DNA of 64,000 bases from Bacillota bacterium (GCA_030705955.1 JAUZPL010000008.1:28348-92347), one strand, 5' to 3'; shown: positions 9,066-19,153, counted from the first letter of the stretch. Numbers and translations are program-made. The notes: generated by a model not told the origin, from the sequence alone.

Positions 9066-9898
9066 TCTGCGCCTCCATATAATCCTTTCAGCTCTTCTTC
9101 TTTCATCGTGAACGTGTGCTGCTCCATTGGAAATTGGTCACTTTTCACTTCAGATACATAAGCACCAATTGCCTCAAGAATAGCAGCATTTAACGAAATA
9201 TACTGTTTTACAAACTTTGGCACTCGACCCACACCATAGCCTAATATGTCATGATAAACAAGTACCTGTCCATCTACATCCAATCCCGCTCCAATACCAA
9301 TTACAGGAATGGTTAATGCTTTTGTAATTTCAGCAGCAAGTTGTTTTGGAACACATTCAAGGACAACAGCAAATGCGCCTGCAGCTTCACATTTAATGGC
9401 ATCTTCCAAAAGCTTTTTAGCTGCTTCTCTATCTTTTCCTTGAACCTTGTAACCACCTAATACCCCAACTGATTGTGGAGTAAGCCCTAAATGGGCACAT
9501 ACAGGAATTCCGGCATTCGTTAATGCAACAATTTTCTCTAAAACGTCGTCAGCACCTTCAATTTTAACAGCATTTGCGTTCGTTTCTTGAATCATCCTGC
9601 CAGCATTTATTAATGTATCCCTAATGGATAAATGATAAGACAAAAATGGCATATCCACGACTATAAAGGTATCTTTTGCCCCTCTTTTGACGGCTTTTGT
9701 GTGGTGAATCATATCATCCACTGTAACAGGAATGGTCGAATCATACCCGAGGACAACCATTCCGAGTGAATCCCCAACCAAAATGCAGTCAACACCACCT
9801 GATTCTGCTTGTTTTGCCGAAGGATAATCATAGGCAGTTAACATGACAATCTTTTCATTACTTTGTTTCATTTTTAAAAAATCAGTCGTTTGTTTCAT
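9062..9898 (-). CDS. panB: 3-methyl-2-oxobutanoate hydroxymethyltransferase
   Basis: Uses methylene-tetrahydrofolate to hydroxymethylate ketoisovalerate, the first committed pantothenate step. The 278-residue protein has LTAYDYPSA, the metal-binding [30 protein letters not shown] and VIGIGAG. A strong ribosome site (AAGGAGGAAAAAGG) precedes the ATG. It heads the operon and lies behind the structured leader at 9955-10055, so its expression is probably controlled by premature termination. Confidence 0.97.
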   Translation of the reverse strand: MKQTTDFLKMKQSNEKIVMLTAYDYPSAKQAESGGVDCILVGDSLGMVVLGYDSTIPVTVDDMIHHTKAVKRGAKDTFIVVDMPFLSYHLSIRDTLINAGRMIQETNANAVKIEGADDVLEKIVALTNAGIPVCAHLGLTPQSVGVLGGYKVQGKDREAAKKLLEDAIKCEAAGAFAVVLECVPKQLAAEITKALTIPVIGIGAGLDVDGQVLVYHDILGYGVGRVPKFVKQYISLNAAILEAIGAYVSEVKSDQFPMEQHTFTMKEEELKGLYGGAE

Positions 9899-9954
9899 CC
9901 TTTTTCCTCCTTAAATTTTCTTAAAGAAGAGGAACTAGAACAGTTTTAGAGTAA

Positions 9955-9984
9955 ATAAAAAGATCCTTCTGAAGGCAGAGGATC
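9955..9984 (-). terminator. Attenuator hairpin in the panB leader
   Basis: A stem of about 9 bp (9962-9971 with 9976-9984, one bulge) is followed on the minus strand by TTTTTATTT, upstream of the panB ribosome site. Confidence 0.75.
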
Positions 9985-10055
9985 CCTGTTACTCTTTCGC
10001 ATGTTTCATCCCTCTGTCCCGGTCCGTTTCTACGGATCTAGGCAGAACCCTTTTT
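9955..10055 (-). promoter_or_regulatory. Structured panB leader RNA, candidate pan motif with attenuator
   Basis: The minus-strand leader has a small hairpin at 10023-10036 and a terminator hairpin at 9962-9984 followed by a T-run. Its segment 10008-10016 can pair with 9976-9983, the 5' arm of that terminator, with one bulged base. That would give mutually exclusive terminator and antiterminator folds. Established knowledge: a 'pan' RNA motif upstream of pan genes in Firmicutes has been described. Assigning this leader to that class is my inference from position and structure, not from a covariance-model match. Confidence 0.55.
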
Positions 10056-10150
10056 AATTATAATGTTCATACATGTTAGGTGCAGTTCAGTGAGATACTG
10101 CCCAAATGCATTATAACAAACAATTATATACATTTGCTACTAAATTAATC

Positions 10151-11131
10151 TTAATTAAGTTCTATATCAGCCGAATAAATATGATGAATCTTTCCTTCCT
10201 GATCCTCGATCTGTAAAACCCCGTCATCTGTAATACCTAATGCTTTCCCTTTAAGTGCACCTGTCAACGTTCTAGCTGTTATGATCTTACCTATACTTAT
10301 CGCATAACTTTCCCATAAAAGCTTAATAGGTAAAAAACCCTCTTCTAAGTATAGTAAATACAATTTTTCAAAATATGTAAAAATGCTTTTAATTAAAGCA
10401 GCTCTAGGTATACTTTCTCCTTTTTCAATTAAAAGTGAGCTTGCGATGCTTTGAAGTTCAATTGGAAAATCGTCTACTGTTTGATTTACATTAATACCCA
10501 TTCCGATAATAATTGAATGGATGCGGTCTGACTCTGCTTGAAGCTCGGTCAAGATGCCAGTAACTTTTTTGCCATTAATTAGAATATCGTTGGGCCATTT
10601 AATCTCTGTATGAAGGTTTGTTAAATCCTCAATAGCCTGGACAATAGAAACAGCGGTTAAAAGGGTAAGTTGCGGTGCCTTTGACAAAGGAATATTAGGC
10701 CTTAAAATTAAACTCATCCAAATACCGGTATATTTTGGAGAATGCCATTTACGATTCATTCTTCCTCTTCCAGCTGTTTGTTCTTCAGCAATAACTACCG
10801 TTCCTTCAGGAACTTGATCGTAAGCGAGGCGCTGAGCAGCTTTTTGGGTGGAATCTATACAGTCTTCATAATATATGTTTTTTCCTACAAACCCCGTTTT
10901 TAAGCCCAGTCGTATTTCATCTGGAATAATTTTTTCTGGAGTTTTAATGATTCGATACCCTTTCCTTCGTATCGCTTCCAGTTCAAAACCCTCTTTACGT
11001 AATTCCTCCACGTGCTTCCAAACTGCTGTCCTGGAACAGCCAATTAAATCGGCTAAATGCTGTCCAGATAAATAGGATTCACCTGCATTTGTAAAGGCAT
11101 CCAGTAATTCTTTTCTTATATCTGATTGCAC
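10151..11131 (-). CDS. birA: Biotin-protein ligase and biotin operon repressor
   Basis: Attaches biotin to carboxylases through biotinyl-AMP and, with that ligand, represses biotin genes. The N-terminal winged helix-turn-helix contains GCSRTAVWKHVEELR. The catalytic domain contains the GRGRMNR adenylate loop and KWPNDILINGKKVTGIL, followed by a small C-terminal SH3-like domain. I chose the GTG at 11131 (326 residues) because it aligns with the B. subtilis start; a GTG at 11143 has its Shine-Dalgarno immediately adjacent and is unlikely. The gene overlaps the 3' end of cca by 16 bases. Confidence 0.95.
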   Translation of the reverse strand: MQSDIRKELLDAFTNAGESYLSGQHLADLIGCSRTAVWKHVEELRKEGFELEAIRRKGYRIIKTPEKIIPDEIRLGLKTGFVGKNIYYEDCIDSTQKAAQRLAYDQVPEGTVVIAEEQTAGRGRMNRKWHSPKYTGIWMSLILRPNIPLSKAPQLTLLTAVSIVQAIEDLTNLHTEIKWPNDILINGKKVTGILTELQAESDRIHSIIIGMGINVNQTVDDFPIELQSIASSLLIEKGESIPRAALIKSIFTYFEKLYLLYLEEGFLPIKLLWESYAISIGKIITARTLTGALKGKALGITDDGVLQIEDQEGKIHHIYSADIELN

Positions 11132-12315
11132 TCCTTTAGCCACTCCTTTATTGTTATTTTTTCATTTTTAACATGATCCTCTAATATGGCCCTTTCAACA
11201 TTTAAAATCGTTTCATTTAACCAAGGGCCGCCAGTTTTATGAAACCAATCCATTAAATCCTGTCCGGTTACCGCCATTTCAGATCGGCTCTTTATTGGAA
11301 GAGATTGATAAAGATTTAAAAATGTTGTAATCGAAGAAAGATCCTTTTTCCCTTTTATCGTTAAGCAAAGCTTTTCAACTGAAGAAATAACCATTTCCTT
11401 TGCCATATAAAGATCATAGTTATTCCATACTTGCTGAAGACGTTTCAACAAAAATTGCGAAATTTTTATAATTTCTCTGATTTGCTGCAACGGAAGTTTC
11501 CACTCTCTTAGAAAAAGTTCAACCTCTTTATTTTTCAAACCCAAACAAAAAATGAATAAAGACCACCATTCATTTAGGTTCAATTGAATACTGTCATATT
11601 TAAGAAATTTATAAAGTTGTTCTTTTTTATCTTTTAAACCTGGTAGATATTGATACAAGTTGGAATCAAGCATATGTTTAAATGCCAGTGTGCGATTTGC
11701 TCCCAGTAATAGTTTCTCAAATTCTGTTTTTTTTCGTTCAACAGCAATTTTTTCAAGTAAAAAGCCGAGCTTTGATAATGCTTCTAATGTCCCCTTTTCC
11801 AGTGAAAAAGAAAGCTGACTCTCAAATCGAAGAGCCCTCATCATTCTTAAAGCATCTTCTGAAAAACGTTCCTCTGCTTTACCAACAGTTTTTATTTCTC
11901 TCTTTTTTATAGCTTCCTGCCCATTAAATGGATCAATTAAAACTCCATGTTTATCCATGGCAATCGCATTTATCGTAAAATCTCTTCTCTGTAAATCATC
12001 TTTTAAAGAACGAATAAAGGTAACTTGCTTTGGTCTTCGAAAATCTACATACTCTTTTTCCGCTCTAAATGTTGTAACTTCGTAGGCAAATTCCTTATGA
12101 AGAATTAGTAGAGTGCCGTGTTCAATACCAATATCGATAGTTCTAGGGAAAATCAATTTCATTTCATCTGGCGTGGCAGATGTAGCAACATCAACATCAT
12201 GAATGGGTCTCCCAAGGATATAATCTCTTACAGATCCCCCTACAAAAAAAGCGGAAAACCCCGCTTTTTCTAATGAACTTATTATTGGTAGTGCTGAATG
12301 AAAGGGTTCAATCAT
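11116..12315 (-). CDS. cca: CCA-adding tRNA nucleotidyltransferase
   Basis: Builds or repairs the CCA end of tRNA without a template. It is a class II enzyme of 399 residues. The polymerase-beta-like head contains [21 protein letters not shown] (catalytic DxD), [11 protein letters not shown], and [16 protein letters not shown]. The ATG at 12315 follows AAGGTGAAGTTT; a GTG three codons upstream lacks suitable spacing. It overlaps the bshA end by eight bases and birA by 16, within a tightly packed operon. Confidence 0.96.
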   Translation of the reverse strand: MIEPFHSALPIISSLEKAGFSAFFVGGSVRDYILGRPIHDVDVATSATPDEMKLIFPRTIDIGIEHGTLLILHKEFAYEVTTFRAEKEYVDFRRPKQVTFIRSLKDDLQRRDFTINAIAMDKHGVLIDPFNGQEAIKKREIKTVGKAEERFSEDALRMMRALRFESQLSFSLEKGTLEALSKLGFLLEKIAVERKKTEFEKLLLGANRTLAFKHMLDSNLYQYLPGLKDKKEQLYKFLKYDSIQLNLNEWWSLFIFCLGLKNKEVELFLREWKLPLQQIREIIKISQFLLKRLQQVWNNYDLYMAKEMVISSVEKLCLTIKGKKDLSSITTFLNLYQSLPIKSRSEMAVTGQDLMDWFHKTGGPWLNETILNVERAILEDHVKNEKITIKEWLKECNQI

Positions 12316-13453
12316 AAACTTCACCTTGGCCCACTAAGTTAAAATATAACTCTTCATATTGTTCTACAATTTTTTCAGCACTAAATTTAGTTTTAACTGT
12401 TTCAAGTGCTTTCCTTGAAAATGCTTGGTGTAGGTCCGTATTTGTTAATAACGTTATAGCCTTCTCTGCTATTTCATCTATTTTACCAACCTCGCAAATA
12501 TAACCAGATACACCATCTGTTATAACCTCTGGTATCCCACCTACATTTGTACCAATACATGGTACACCACAGGCCATCGCCTCTAAAGCAACAAGTCCAA
12601 AGCTCTCTTTTTCAGATAAAAGCAGCTTTAAATCACTTATCGAATATAATTCTTCGAGATTTTCTTGTTTACCTAAGAAAAACACGAATTCCCCAATACC
12701 TAATTTCTTTACAAGTTTACAAATCGTTGACATTTCAGGACCATCTCCAACAAGCAAAAGTTTTGCAGGAATAGCTTCCCTGATTTTAGCAAAGGTTTTA
12801 ACAACATCTTGAACTCGTTTTACAGCTCTAAAATTTGAAACATGAATAATAACCTTTTCTTCTTCTTTTATTTCAAATTCCTCTTTTAAATGGGAGGCAT
12901 CACTTTTCTGATAAACTCTTTCATCAACAAAGTTGTAAACAGTTTCAATTGGTTTATCAGGATTAATTAATTCAATGGTTTGCTCAATTAATGCATCAGA
13001 TACAGCTGTAACTACATCTGATTTTTCAATTCCAAATTTAATAGCGTCAGTTAACGATGGATCATAACCAAGAACCGTAATATCTGTTCCATGTAGAGTA
13101 GTCACAACCTTTAAATTATGATCACACATCTGTTTTGCCAAGATGGCGCAAACAGCATGTGGAATAGCATAATGTACATGGAGTATATCTAACTTCTCCC
13201 GATTAACTACCTCTGCCATTTTGCTGGCAAGGGCGATATCATATGGTGGATATTGAAACACCGAATATTGATTTACCTCTACCTGGTGATAATAGATGTT
13301 ATGATACATTCTCTTTAAGCGAAAAGGGAGACTTGATGAGATAAAGTGGATTTCATGCCCCTTTTCTGCGAGCATTTTCCCAAGCTCTGTTGCAACTACC
13401 CCTGATCCCCCGACAGTCGGGTAGCAAGTTATTCCAATCTTTAATTTCCTCAT
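12308..13453 (-). CDS. bshA: Bacillithiol glycosyltransferase (GlcNAc-malate synthase)
   Basis: A GT4 retaining glycosyltransferase that joins GlcNAc from UDP-GlcNAc to L-malate, the first step of bacillithiol synthesis. It has 381 residues. The N-terminal domain begins [21 protein letters not shown]. The C-terminal nucleotide-sugar site shows the E-x7-E type motif in [27 protein letters not shown]. bshB1 lies three bases upstream, so steps one and two are encoded together; bdr, which recycles oxidised bacillithiol, lies at 52.6 kb. Confidence 0.96.
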   Translation of the reverse strand: MRKLKIGITCYPTVGGSGVVATELGKMLAEKGHEIHFISSSLPFRLKRMYHNIYYHQVEVNQYSVFQYPPYDIALASKMAEVVNREKLDILHVHYAIPHAVCAILAKQMCDHNLKVVTTLHGTDITVLGYDPSLTDAIKFGIEKSDVVTAVSDALIEQTIELINPDKPIETVYNFVDERVYQKSDASHLKEEFEIKEEEKVIIHVSNFRAVKRVQDVVKTFAKIREAIPAKLLLVGDGPEMSTICKLVKKLGIGEFVFFLGKQENLEELYSISDLKLLLSEKESFGLVALEAMACGVPCIGTNVGGIPEVITDGVSGYICEVGKIDEIAEKAITLLTNTDLHQAFSRKALETVKTKFSAEKIVEQYEELYFNLVGQGEVYD

Positions 13454-13455
13454 GA

Positions 13456-14166
13456 TTATTCTCCTAACAAATCTCGATTTAACAGAATAGGATATTTTGT
13501 TTTAAACCCCTCTGCAAAATCAACACTAGCTTGTTTTCCAAAAAGTTTTTCCCTTGCCTCTACAGTCTCAATATATCCATTAACAAGTGGTGTATCATAG
13601 CTTTGTTCTGTTTTTTCGAATTGGCTTTTATATGCTCTTAGTGCTTCAATCTTCTTATCCATGTAGGAAGAAATATCAATTAGAAAATCTGGTTTATGAA
13701 AGCCATTAATCATATAAAAATATACTTTTTCAACCCGATGTGGCAGTTCACCTTTTTCTGTTTCATATTTCTTAATACCTGCAGAAAAAACCGCCTCCTC
13801 AACAAGGCGGGAACAATTGCCATGATCTGGATGCCGATCCTCAATATATTGTGCAAAAACAATTCTTGGGCGGTATCTTCTAATGACTCCTGCAATTTCC
13901 TTTATAAATTCTTCCTTTAAAAGCAACCCTCTATCAGGCATATTTAAAGTCAATCGTTCGGTTACACCTAGGATATTTGCGGATTTCAATGCTTCTTTTT
14001 TCCGCGTTTCAACCGTCCCATTTGATGATAGGCCTGCATTTGTGAGGTCACATATGCCAAATTCTTTCCCTAATGTTGTATATTTGGCAATCGTTCCTCC
14101 CATCCCAATTTCAACATCATCGGCATGAGCCCCAAAAGCTAGCATATGTAAAGTCTTATTATTCAT
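13456..14166 (-). CDS. bshB1: Bacillithiol deacetylase BshB1
   Basis: Zinc-dependent LmbE/PIG-L deacetylase (236 residues) converting GlcNAc-malate to GlcN-malate in bacillithiol synthesis. The metal site is [12 protein letters not shown] (HxDD) with a second histidine in RHPDHGN. It overlaps mgsA by eight bases upstream and is three bases from bshA downstream. A second paralogue (bshB2) would be expected elsewhere in the genome. Confidence 0.95.
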   Translation of the reverse strand: MNNKTLHMLAFGAHADDVEIGMGGTIAKYTTLGKEFGICDLTNAGLSSNGTVETRKKEALKSANILGVTERLTLNMPDRGLLLKEEFIKEIAGVIRRYRPRIVFAQYIEDRHPDHGNCSRLVEEAVFSAGIKKYETEKGELPHRVEKVYFYMINGFHKPDFLIDISSYMDKKIEALRAYKSQFEKTEQSYDTPLVNGYIETVEAREKLFGKQASVDFAEGFKTKYPILLNRDLLGE

Positions 14167-14578
14167 CTATTCCATCACTACTCTTTTCTACAATGTTTCT
14201 CCATTCTAAAAATCCTTGCTCTAAGCCTTTAATTAGTAACTCAGCTGTCCCCATATTCGTAGCAAGCGGAACTGAATATACATCACATAAACGGACAAGA
14301 GCGGTTACGTCAGGCTCATGCGGCTGAGCTGTTAGAGGATCACGGAAGAAAAAAACTGCATCCATTTCATTCTTTGCTATCATGGCACCAATTTGCTGGT
14401 CTCCACCAAGTGGACCTGATTGAAATCTATGGATGTTTAAGCCTGTTGCTTCGCTAATCCGAAGTCCCGTTGTTCCTGTTGCAAATAATGTATGCTTTGC
14501 GAAAATACCTTGATAAGCAGTAGCAAATTGGACAAGATCGTTTTTCTTTTTATCATGGGCAATTAGAGCAATATTCAT
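14159..14578 (-). CDS. mgsA: Methylglyoxal synthase
   Basis: Converts dihydroxyacetone phosphate to methylglyoxal and phosphate, a glycolytic bypass. Of about 139 residues, the family signature is visible in [23 protein letters not shown] and [15 protein letters not shown], including the catalytic aspartate of GGDQQ. Two adjacent ATGs exist (14581, 14578). The second has the better spacing from GGAG and matches homologues starting MNIALIAHD. Bacillithiol takes part in methylglyoxal detoxification, so its linkage to bshA/bshB1 is functionally sensible. Confidence 0.96.
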   Translation of the reverse strand: MNIALIAHDKKKNDLVQFATAYQGIFAKHTLFATGTTGLRISEATGLNIHRFQSGPLGGDQQIGAMIAKNEMDAVFFFRDPLTAQPHEPDVTALVRLCDVYSVPLATNMGTAELLIKGLEQGFLEWRNIVEKSSDGIDE

Positions 14579-14589
14579 CATAAAAACTC

Positions 14590-15390
14590 CTATTCTAATA
14601 TGTTTTCTAGTCCATAAACAAAAGTATTAATCATCAATACAGTTTCAACTGCTAGTTTTACACCGGACATAAATGACCCTCGATGGTACGAATCATGGCG
14701 GATCGTTAATGTTTGACCATCAGAACCAAATAACACTTGCTGATGGGCAACCAATCCTGGTAATCTTACAGAATGAATATGCATCCCCTCATATTCAGCT
14801 CCTCTTGCACCAGTTAACGTTTCTTTTTCATTTGGGTGTCCTTGCTTTTTAGAATTCCGAACTGCTGAAATCATTTCTGCTGTTTTTACTGCTGTTCCCG
14901 ATGGTGCATCCAGCTTTTGATCGTGATGCATTTCAATAATTTCAATGTCTGAAAAATATTTTGCAGCCATTTGAGAAAATTTCATCATCAATACAGCTCC
15001 AATTGCAAAGTTTGGAGCAATAATACAACCTAAATCTTTATCTAAGCATAAAGATTCCAATTCATCTAAATCCTCTTTAGAAAAACCAGTTGTTCCTACT
15101 ACAGGTCTAACATTATACTTTAGGGCCGTTCTTGTATGTGCCATTCCAACCTCTGGGGTAGTAAGATCAATAAGGACATCTGCTTCTATAGTTTGAAGAC
15201 ATTTTTCTAAATCTGTAAAAATAGGTATATCTAGTTTTGGAAAACCTTCCAAATCACTTAATTTTAAACCATCGTATTTATGGTCAACAACTGCTGTTAG
15301 TTCAAAATGTTCTGTCTGGGTTACAAGTTTTACCGCTTCACTTCCCATACGGCCGCGTGGACCCGCAATGATGATCTTTGTTGTTTTCAT
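14590..15390 (-). CDS. dapB: 4-hydroxy-tetrahydrodipicolinate reductase
   Basis: NAD(P)H-dependent step of the lysine/diaminopimelate pathway, and so also of the dipicolinate branch point used in spores. Of 266 residues, the dinucleotide fold is [11 protein letters not shown], with GTTGF and the catalytic/substrate loop [13 protein letters not shown]. The ATG at 15390 has GGAGTG seven bases upstream; the GTG at 15399 overlaps that site and is rejected. ypjD ends 11 bases upstream. Confidence 0.96.
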   Translation of the reverse strand: MKTTKIIIAGPRGRMGSEAVKLVTQTEHFELTAVVDHKYDGLKLSDLEGFPKLDIPIFTDLEKCLQTIEADVLIDLTTPEVGMAHTRTALKYNVRPVVGTTGFSKEDLDELESLCLDKDLGCIIAPNFAIGAVLMMKFSQMAAKYFSDIEIIEMHHDQKLDAPSGTAVKTAEMISAVRNSKKQGHPNEKETLTGARGAEYEGMHIHSVRLPGLVAHQQVLFGSDGQTLTIRHDSYHRGSFMSGVKLAVETVLMINTFVYGLENILE

Positions 15391-15401
15391 TTCTTTCACT
15401 C

Positions 15402-15737
15402 CTATTCATTAATCTTTGTCCATCGATCCTTATCTCGTGTATTAAATTTATTCATCACGTATTCATGAGTCTCAGTTAAATCAATATTTAAGGAATTAGC
15501 AAAACAAATAAGAACAAAGAATAAATCACCTAATTCTTCAGCCATTGTTTTCTCATCCTCAGAAGTTTTCTTTGGTTTTTCTCCATAAAAGTGATTTACT
15601 TCCCGAGCTAATTCTCCAAGCTCCTCTGTCATTCTGGCTAGCATCGCTAAAGGGCTAAAATAACCTTCTTTAAATTGACTAATATATGTATCAACTTCTT
15701 TTTGGAGGTCTTTTAAGGTCTTATCCTTCGACACCAT
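15402..15737 (-). CDS. ypjD: MazG-type nucleotide pyrophosphohydrolase YpjD
   Basis: A 111-residue all-alpha NTP pyrophosphatase domain protein. The metal-binding glutamates appear in [15 protein letters not shown] and the downstream [17 protein letters not shown] (E-E-x-x-E ... E-x-x-D pattern). It probably hydrolyses non-canonical nucleoside triphosphates, but substrates of this branch are not established. The ATG is preceded by GAGGTGAAAA. It heads the dapB-mgsA-bshB1-bshA-cca-birA gene string. Confidence 0.88.
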   Translation of the reverse strand: MVSKDKTLKDLQKEVDTYISQFKEGYFSPLAMLARMTEELGELAREVNHFYGEKPKKTSEDEKTMAEELGDLFFVLICFANSLNIDLTETHEYVMNKFNTRDKDRWTKINE

Positions 15738-15829
15738 TTTTCACCTCAATTTATAATAAACTATATCAGTTTCCATGTTAGCTAAATGTTGAAAGTTTTA
15801 CAAATGTTTTCGCCCAAACTATACCTTTG

Positions 15830-15859
15830 ATTGCTCATTCCTCGTTAATTCTTTATAAT
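15830..15859 (+). promoter_or_regulatory. Possible SigA promoter of the YitT-family gene
   Basis: A perfect TATAAT at 15854-15859 has TTGCTC 17 bases upstream (15831-15836). The -35 matches the consensus at only three positions. Confidence 0.35.
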
Positions 15860-15902
15860 AAAATCGCACTTATAAAAGAAAATAACAGGGGGAGGTTACA
15901 TA

Positions 15903-16775
15903 ATGGTTTTGGGGCTGAAGCTTAAAAACACTTTTTTTATTTTAATTGGGGCCGCTATCATGTCTTTTGGCTTAGTTCACTTTAACATGCAAAACAAATT
16001 AGCCGAAGGCGGTTTTACTGGAATAACCCTTCTTTTTTACTTCTTGTTCAAATGGGATCCTTCATATACAAATTTAATTTTAAATATTCCCCTATTTTTT
16101 ATTGGATGGAAGCTGCTCGGACGAAACACTTTTCTATATACGATCATTGGAACAGTGGGTGTTTCCCTCTTTCTATGGATATTTCAGAGAAATATGCTGC
16201 ATATTCCCCTTAGAAACGATATGACGTTAGCTGCACTTTTCGCAGGAGTTTTTACCGGCATAGGGTTAGGTATTATTTTCCGTTATGGAGGCACCACTGG
16301 CGGAGTCGATATTATTGCAAGACTTGTACATAAATATTCTGGGTGGTCGATGGGAAAAACCATGTTTCTCTTTGACTTTTGTGTTATTACTATCTCACTA
16401 ATTGCTTATTTAAACTACAAGCAAGCAATGTATACACTTGTTGCAGTATTTGTTAGTGCAAGGGTTATTGATTTTATGCAAGAAGGAGCATATTCTGCCA
16501 GGGGTGCAATGATTATCTCAGAAAAAAATGAAGCCATTTCCGAGAAAATTTTGATAGAAATGGAAAGAGGGGTAACAGTTCTTAAAGGATATGGTTCATT
16601 CACAAAAAATGAGCGAGAGGTTCTATATTGTGTAGTTGGAAAAAATGAAATTGTTCGCTTAAAAAACCTCGTTACCTCCATTGATCCCCATGCTTTTATT
16701 TCTATCACGATTGTACATGATGTTCATGGCGAGGGTTTTACTTTAGATGAAAATAAAAAGCCGATAGAACATTAG
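15903..16775 (+). CDS. ypjC: YitT-family membrane protein (YpjC)
   Basis: A 290-residue membrane protein, transcribed opposite to ypjD. About five hydrophobic helices cover residues 8-190 (DUF161/YitT). A soluble C-terminal domain of about 80 residues (DUF2179-like) contains RGVTVLKGYGSFTKNEREVLYCVVGKNE, split here by the family's typical glycine-rich turn. GTGLGIIFRYGGTTGGVD-type glycine motifs lie around residues 120-145. The transport substrate is unknown. A strong ribosome site (GGGGGAGG) precedes the ATG. It corresponds in position to B. subtilis ypjC. Confidence 0.85.
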   Translation: MVLGLKLKNTFFILIGAAIMSFGLVHFNMQNKLAEGGFTGITLLFYFLFKWDPSYTNLILNIPLFFIGWKLLGRNTFLYTIIGTVGVSLFLWIFQRNMLHIPLRNDMTLAALFAGVFTGIGLGIIFRYGGTTGGVDIIARLVHKYSGWSMGKTMFLFDFCVITISLIAYLNYKQAMYTLVAVFVSARVIDFMQEGAYSARGAMIISEKNEAISEKILIEMERGVTVLKGYGSFTKNEREVLYCVVGKNEIVRLKNLVTSIDPHAFISITIVHDVHGEGFTLDENKKPIEH

Positions 16776-16812
16776 AAGGCGGTATCCGATTAGGATATCG
16801 CCTTAATTATTA
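16776..16812 (+). terminator. Probable terminator of ypjC
   Basis: A 12-base arm pair (16776-16787 with 16793-16804) with one mismatch is followed by AATTATTATTT on the plus strand. The T-run is poor, and the structure overlaps the stop of the convergent protease gene. Confidence 0.5.
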
Positions 16813-17480
16813 TTTCGATTCATACCTGTATAAATAAGAATTAGTCTTAGCAGCTCTAGGACTGCCACAGCTGCAGCTGCTACATATGTTAATGCGGCTG
16901 CATTTAAAACCTTTCTGGTTTCTCTTTCCTCATTATCTCGAATAAGACCCAAGAAAACAATTTGGTTCATTGCACGATTAGAAGCATTTAATTCAACAGG
17001 TAAGGTAATAATTTGAAATAAAACAGCGGCAGCCATAAAAATAATTCCCAATAGTACTGCACCGCTTAAATGAACTAAAAAACCCACCATAATCAAGATC
17101 CACGAAAAGTTTGAGCCAAAATTGGCAACTGGGACAAGTGCATGACGAAGTCGTAAAAACGCATATCCATCTTTATCTTGAATCGCGTGACCACATTCGT
17201 GTGAGGCAACAGCAGAAGCTGCAATAGAATGACCGTGATAGATTTCTGGAGACAATCGTACCGTCTTCGTTCTAGGATCATAGTGATCACTTAAAAAGCC
17301 TCTTGCTTCTTCAATATTTACATGATATAGACCGTTCGCATTTAATATTTCCCTCGCAATTTCTGCACCTTTAAGGCCTTTTGTAGATGGAACACGAGAA
17401 TATTTTGAAAATGCTCCTCTCACCTTTGACTGAGCCCATAAAGGTATCAGTATGATGATTGCAAAATAAATAAAATACAT
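16803..17480 (-). CDS. YugP-type integral membrane zinc metallopeptidase
   Basis: A 225-residue membrane protein with an N-terminal transmembrane segment, the zinc-protease signature HECGHAIQD at about residues 94-102 and two or three C-terminal hydrophobic helices. The family (DUF2268-like/YugP, 'zinc metallopeptidase') is widespread in Firmicutes, but its substrate is unknown. In B. subtilis the homologue yugP is elsewhere on the chromosome, so its place between ypjC and ypjB is a local rearrangement. It converges on ypjC. Confidence 0.85.
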   Translation of the reverse strand: MYFIYFAIIILIPLWAQSKVRGAFSKYSRVPSTKGLKGAEIAREILNANGLYHVNIEEARGFLSDHYDPRTKTVRLSPEIYHGHSIAASAVASHECGHAIQDKDGYAFLRLRHALVPVANFGSNFSWILIMVGFLVHLSGAVLLGIIFMAAAVLFQIITLPVELNASNRAMNQIVFLGLIRDNEERETRKVLNAAALTYVAAAAVAVLELLRLILIYTGMNRNNN

Positions 17481-17539
17481 GGTAAACCTCCAACTTAAGC
17501 TCTAGTTGCCATACATTTTATGGATTTTAATGAATAATG

Positions 17540-18334
17540 TCAATATTTTTGTACTCTTGACCGACTTTTTCTTGAAGCCTTATCACCTTGGTATTTTCTA
17601 AAGCCAACATAAGATAAGGTCATAATGATAATACTTCCAGTTGAAATAATAACCCACCAAATTGATGGATCTGTTTGATCCTCGCTCATATCATCAAAAA
17701 GCTTCTGTAAATCATCTGTTAAACCACTAAGCTCATTTATATTCTTTGAATTTCCTATCATTTCCGAACGATAATCATCAATAAAATCTATTTGTGCATC
17801 TAATTTTTGTATAGTTTCTGCAGGAATATCTATCTTCATACTAGGATAAATAATATTATATAAGGACATAAAGGAATTTAAATCTTTATTAAATTTAGGT
17901 GAATCATGATGTTGAATATCGCTTTTAGCATGATGTAAAGTGGCCATAACTTGATCTTTCATTCCTGTCCATAATGGTTGATGATCACTTGAAACAGCAT
18001 CTATTACAAGGCGAAAGGTAGTTAATCTATTCATTCTTTCTTGATATTTCATATTCGGGCTAACCGTCGCCTCTACTGCATCATCATGAGAAACACTAAC
18101 AATTCTTAATTGATCCATTGTTAATAGATGCTCATACCCCGAAAGGCTTGTAAACTCTTTAGAAAAGTAATCAAGCAGCTTTTTTGCATCATCATATTTT
18201 TCAACCTTAACCATTTGAAGTGCTTCATCAGAAATTTCGTCAAGCTTATCTATTGGCGACATCTGCTTTGCCATGACATTTATGGGAGCCAGTAGAATTA
18301 GAATCATACATAACTGAATCCATTTTACCTTCAC
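17540..18334 (-). CDS. ypjB: Sporulation protein YpjB
   Basis: A 264-residue secreted/membrane-anchored protein with an N-terminal signal segment (about 3-22), a helical, charged extracytoplasmic region and one C-terminal transmembrane helix (about 227-247) followed by a basic tail. Identification rests on size, topology and position next to ypjA and qcrC. B. subtilis YpjB is annotated as sporulation-linked; the mechanism is unknown. The start is GTG with GGGAGGG upstream. Confidence 0.82.
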   Translation of the reverse strand: MKVKWIQLCMILILLAPINVMAKQMSPIDKLDEISDEALQMVKVEKYDDAKKLLDYFSKEFTSLSGYEHLLTMDQLRIVSVSHDDAVEATVSPNMKYQERMNRLTTFRLVIDAVSSDHQPLWTGMKDQVMATLHHAKSDIQHHDSPKFNKDLNSFMSLYNIIYPSMKIDIPAETIQKLDAQIDFIDDYRSEMIGNSKNINELSGLTDDLQKLFDDMSEDQTDPSIWWVIISTGSIIIMTLSYVGFRKYQGDKASRKSRSRVQKY

Positions 18335-18406
18335 TCTTGTCCCTCCCTTTCATTACTATTAAAATGTATGAAAGAATGGACAAGGATAGACCAATTTATC
18401 TATAAA

Positions 18407-19000
18407 CTATTTTAACTGCAGCTCAAAATGGTTCTTTCGAATGCAGAAATAATAGGCTAAACCTAACGAAATCCACGATAACCAGAAAGTGAAATATCCA
18501 ATTTGTGGTGTATATTGATCCAACATACTATATCTTGGCATCATGAAAAAAACATAATCTATTATATCATTATGTAAAGTCCAAATAGCCGCAACAACTA
18601 AATGCCACCACTTTATCCTATAGAATGGGGCATAAAGTAACCCTTGCACCGCCATAGCGAAGTGAGAAAGGATTAGCATATATCCAGCAGGATCTAAGCT
18701 ACCTTGAACATTGAAAACCAAAATATTCATTGTTACTGCCCAAATTCCATACTTAAACAGTGTTACAATGGCCAACGCTTCTATTATTGGCCAGTTTTTT
18801 CCAAGTAAAAATGCAATCAGAACAAAAACAAAAAACAAACTGGCAGTAGGTGAATCTGGAACAAACGGAAGAAAAATAGTTGGTGTATCTGCAAGCTGCC
18901 ACCCATACCAATAAAATCCATAAATGGTTCCGGTGATATTCACAATAAGTAAGAGCTTTAAAAAAGACCGATTAGCTAAAAAAGGATATATCCAAGCCAT
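18407..19000 (-). CDS. ypjA: YpjA, DUF1405 multi-pass membrane protein
   Basis: A 197-residue hydrophobic protein with about six predicted transmembrane helices and conserved-looking aromatic pairs (FYWYGWQL, IWTLHNDIIDY). It matches YpjA/DUF1405 by size, topology and position between ypjB and qcrC. Function unknown; proximity to the cytochrome bc genes is conserved in Bacillus but does not establish a respiratory role. Confidence 0.82.
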   Translation of the reverse strand: MAWIYPFLANRSFLKLLLIVNITGTIYGFYWYGWQLADTPTIFLPFVPDSPTASLFFVFVLIAFLLGKNWPIIEALAIVTLFKYGIWAVTMNILVFNVQGSLDPAGYMLILSHFAMAVQGLLYAPFYRIKWWHLVVAAIWTLHNDIIDYVFFMMPRYSMLDQYTPQIGYFTFWLSWISLGLAYYFCIRKNHFELQLK

Positions 19001-19029
19001 TAGTTACATCACCTTTTCTTTTTTATGTA

Positions 19030-19150
19030 CACTTTTTAAAAATTGTCAGTTAATTTCAGCTAAAGAAAACTTGGCTAGCACCAAACTATATCGCAGGCGA
19101 TTGCCTAGTTGCGCTTATGTGTTCAGAATTTATGGATATAAATTCTGATT
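19030..19150. other. Hairpin-rich non-coding gap between qcrC and ypjA
   Basis: This stretch has no gene. It holds three short inverted repeats: TTGG/CCAA near 19068, AGGC/GCCT near 19095, and a perfect 10-bp stem with a 4-base loop (19124-19133 with 19138-19147). Its base composition is less AT-rich than other gaps. It may be a dispersed repeat or a small RNA; neither is proven. Confidence 0.4.
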
Positions 19151-19153
19151 AGC

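Noticed and set aside
9990..10055. panB leader as a glycine riboswitch, because of a GGGACAGAGG segment
   Set aside because: The conserved glycine aptamer core is missing and the downstream genes are unrelated to glycine.
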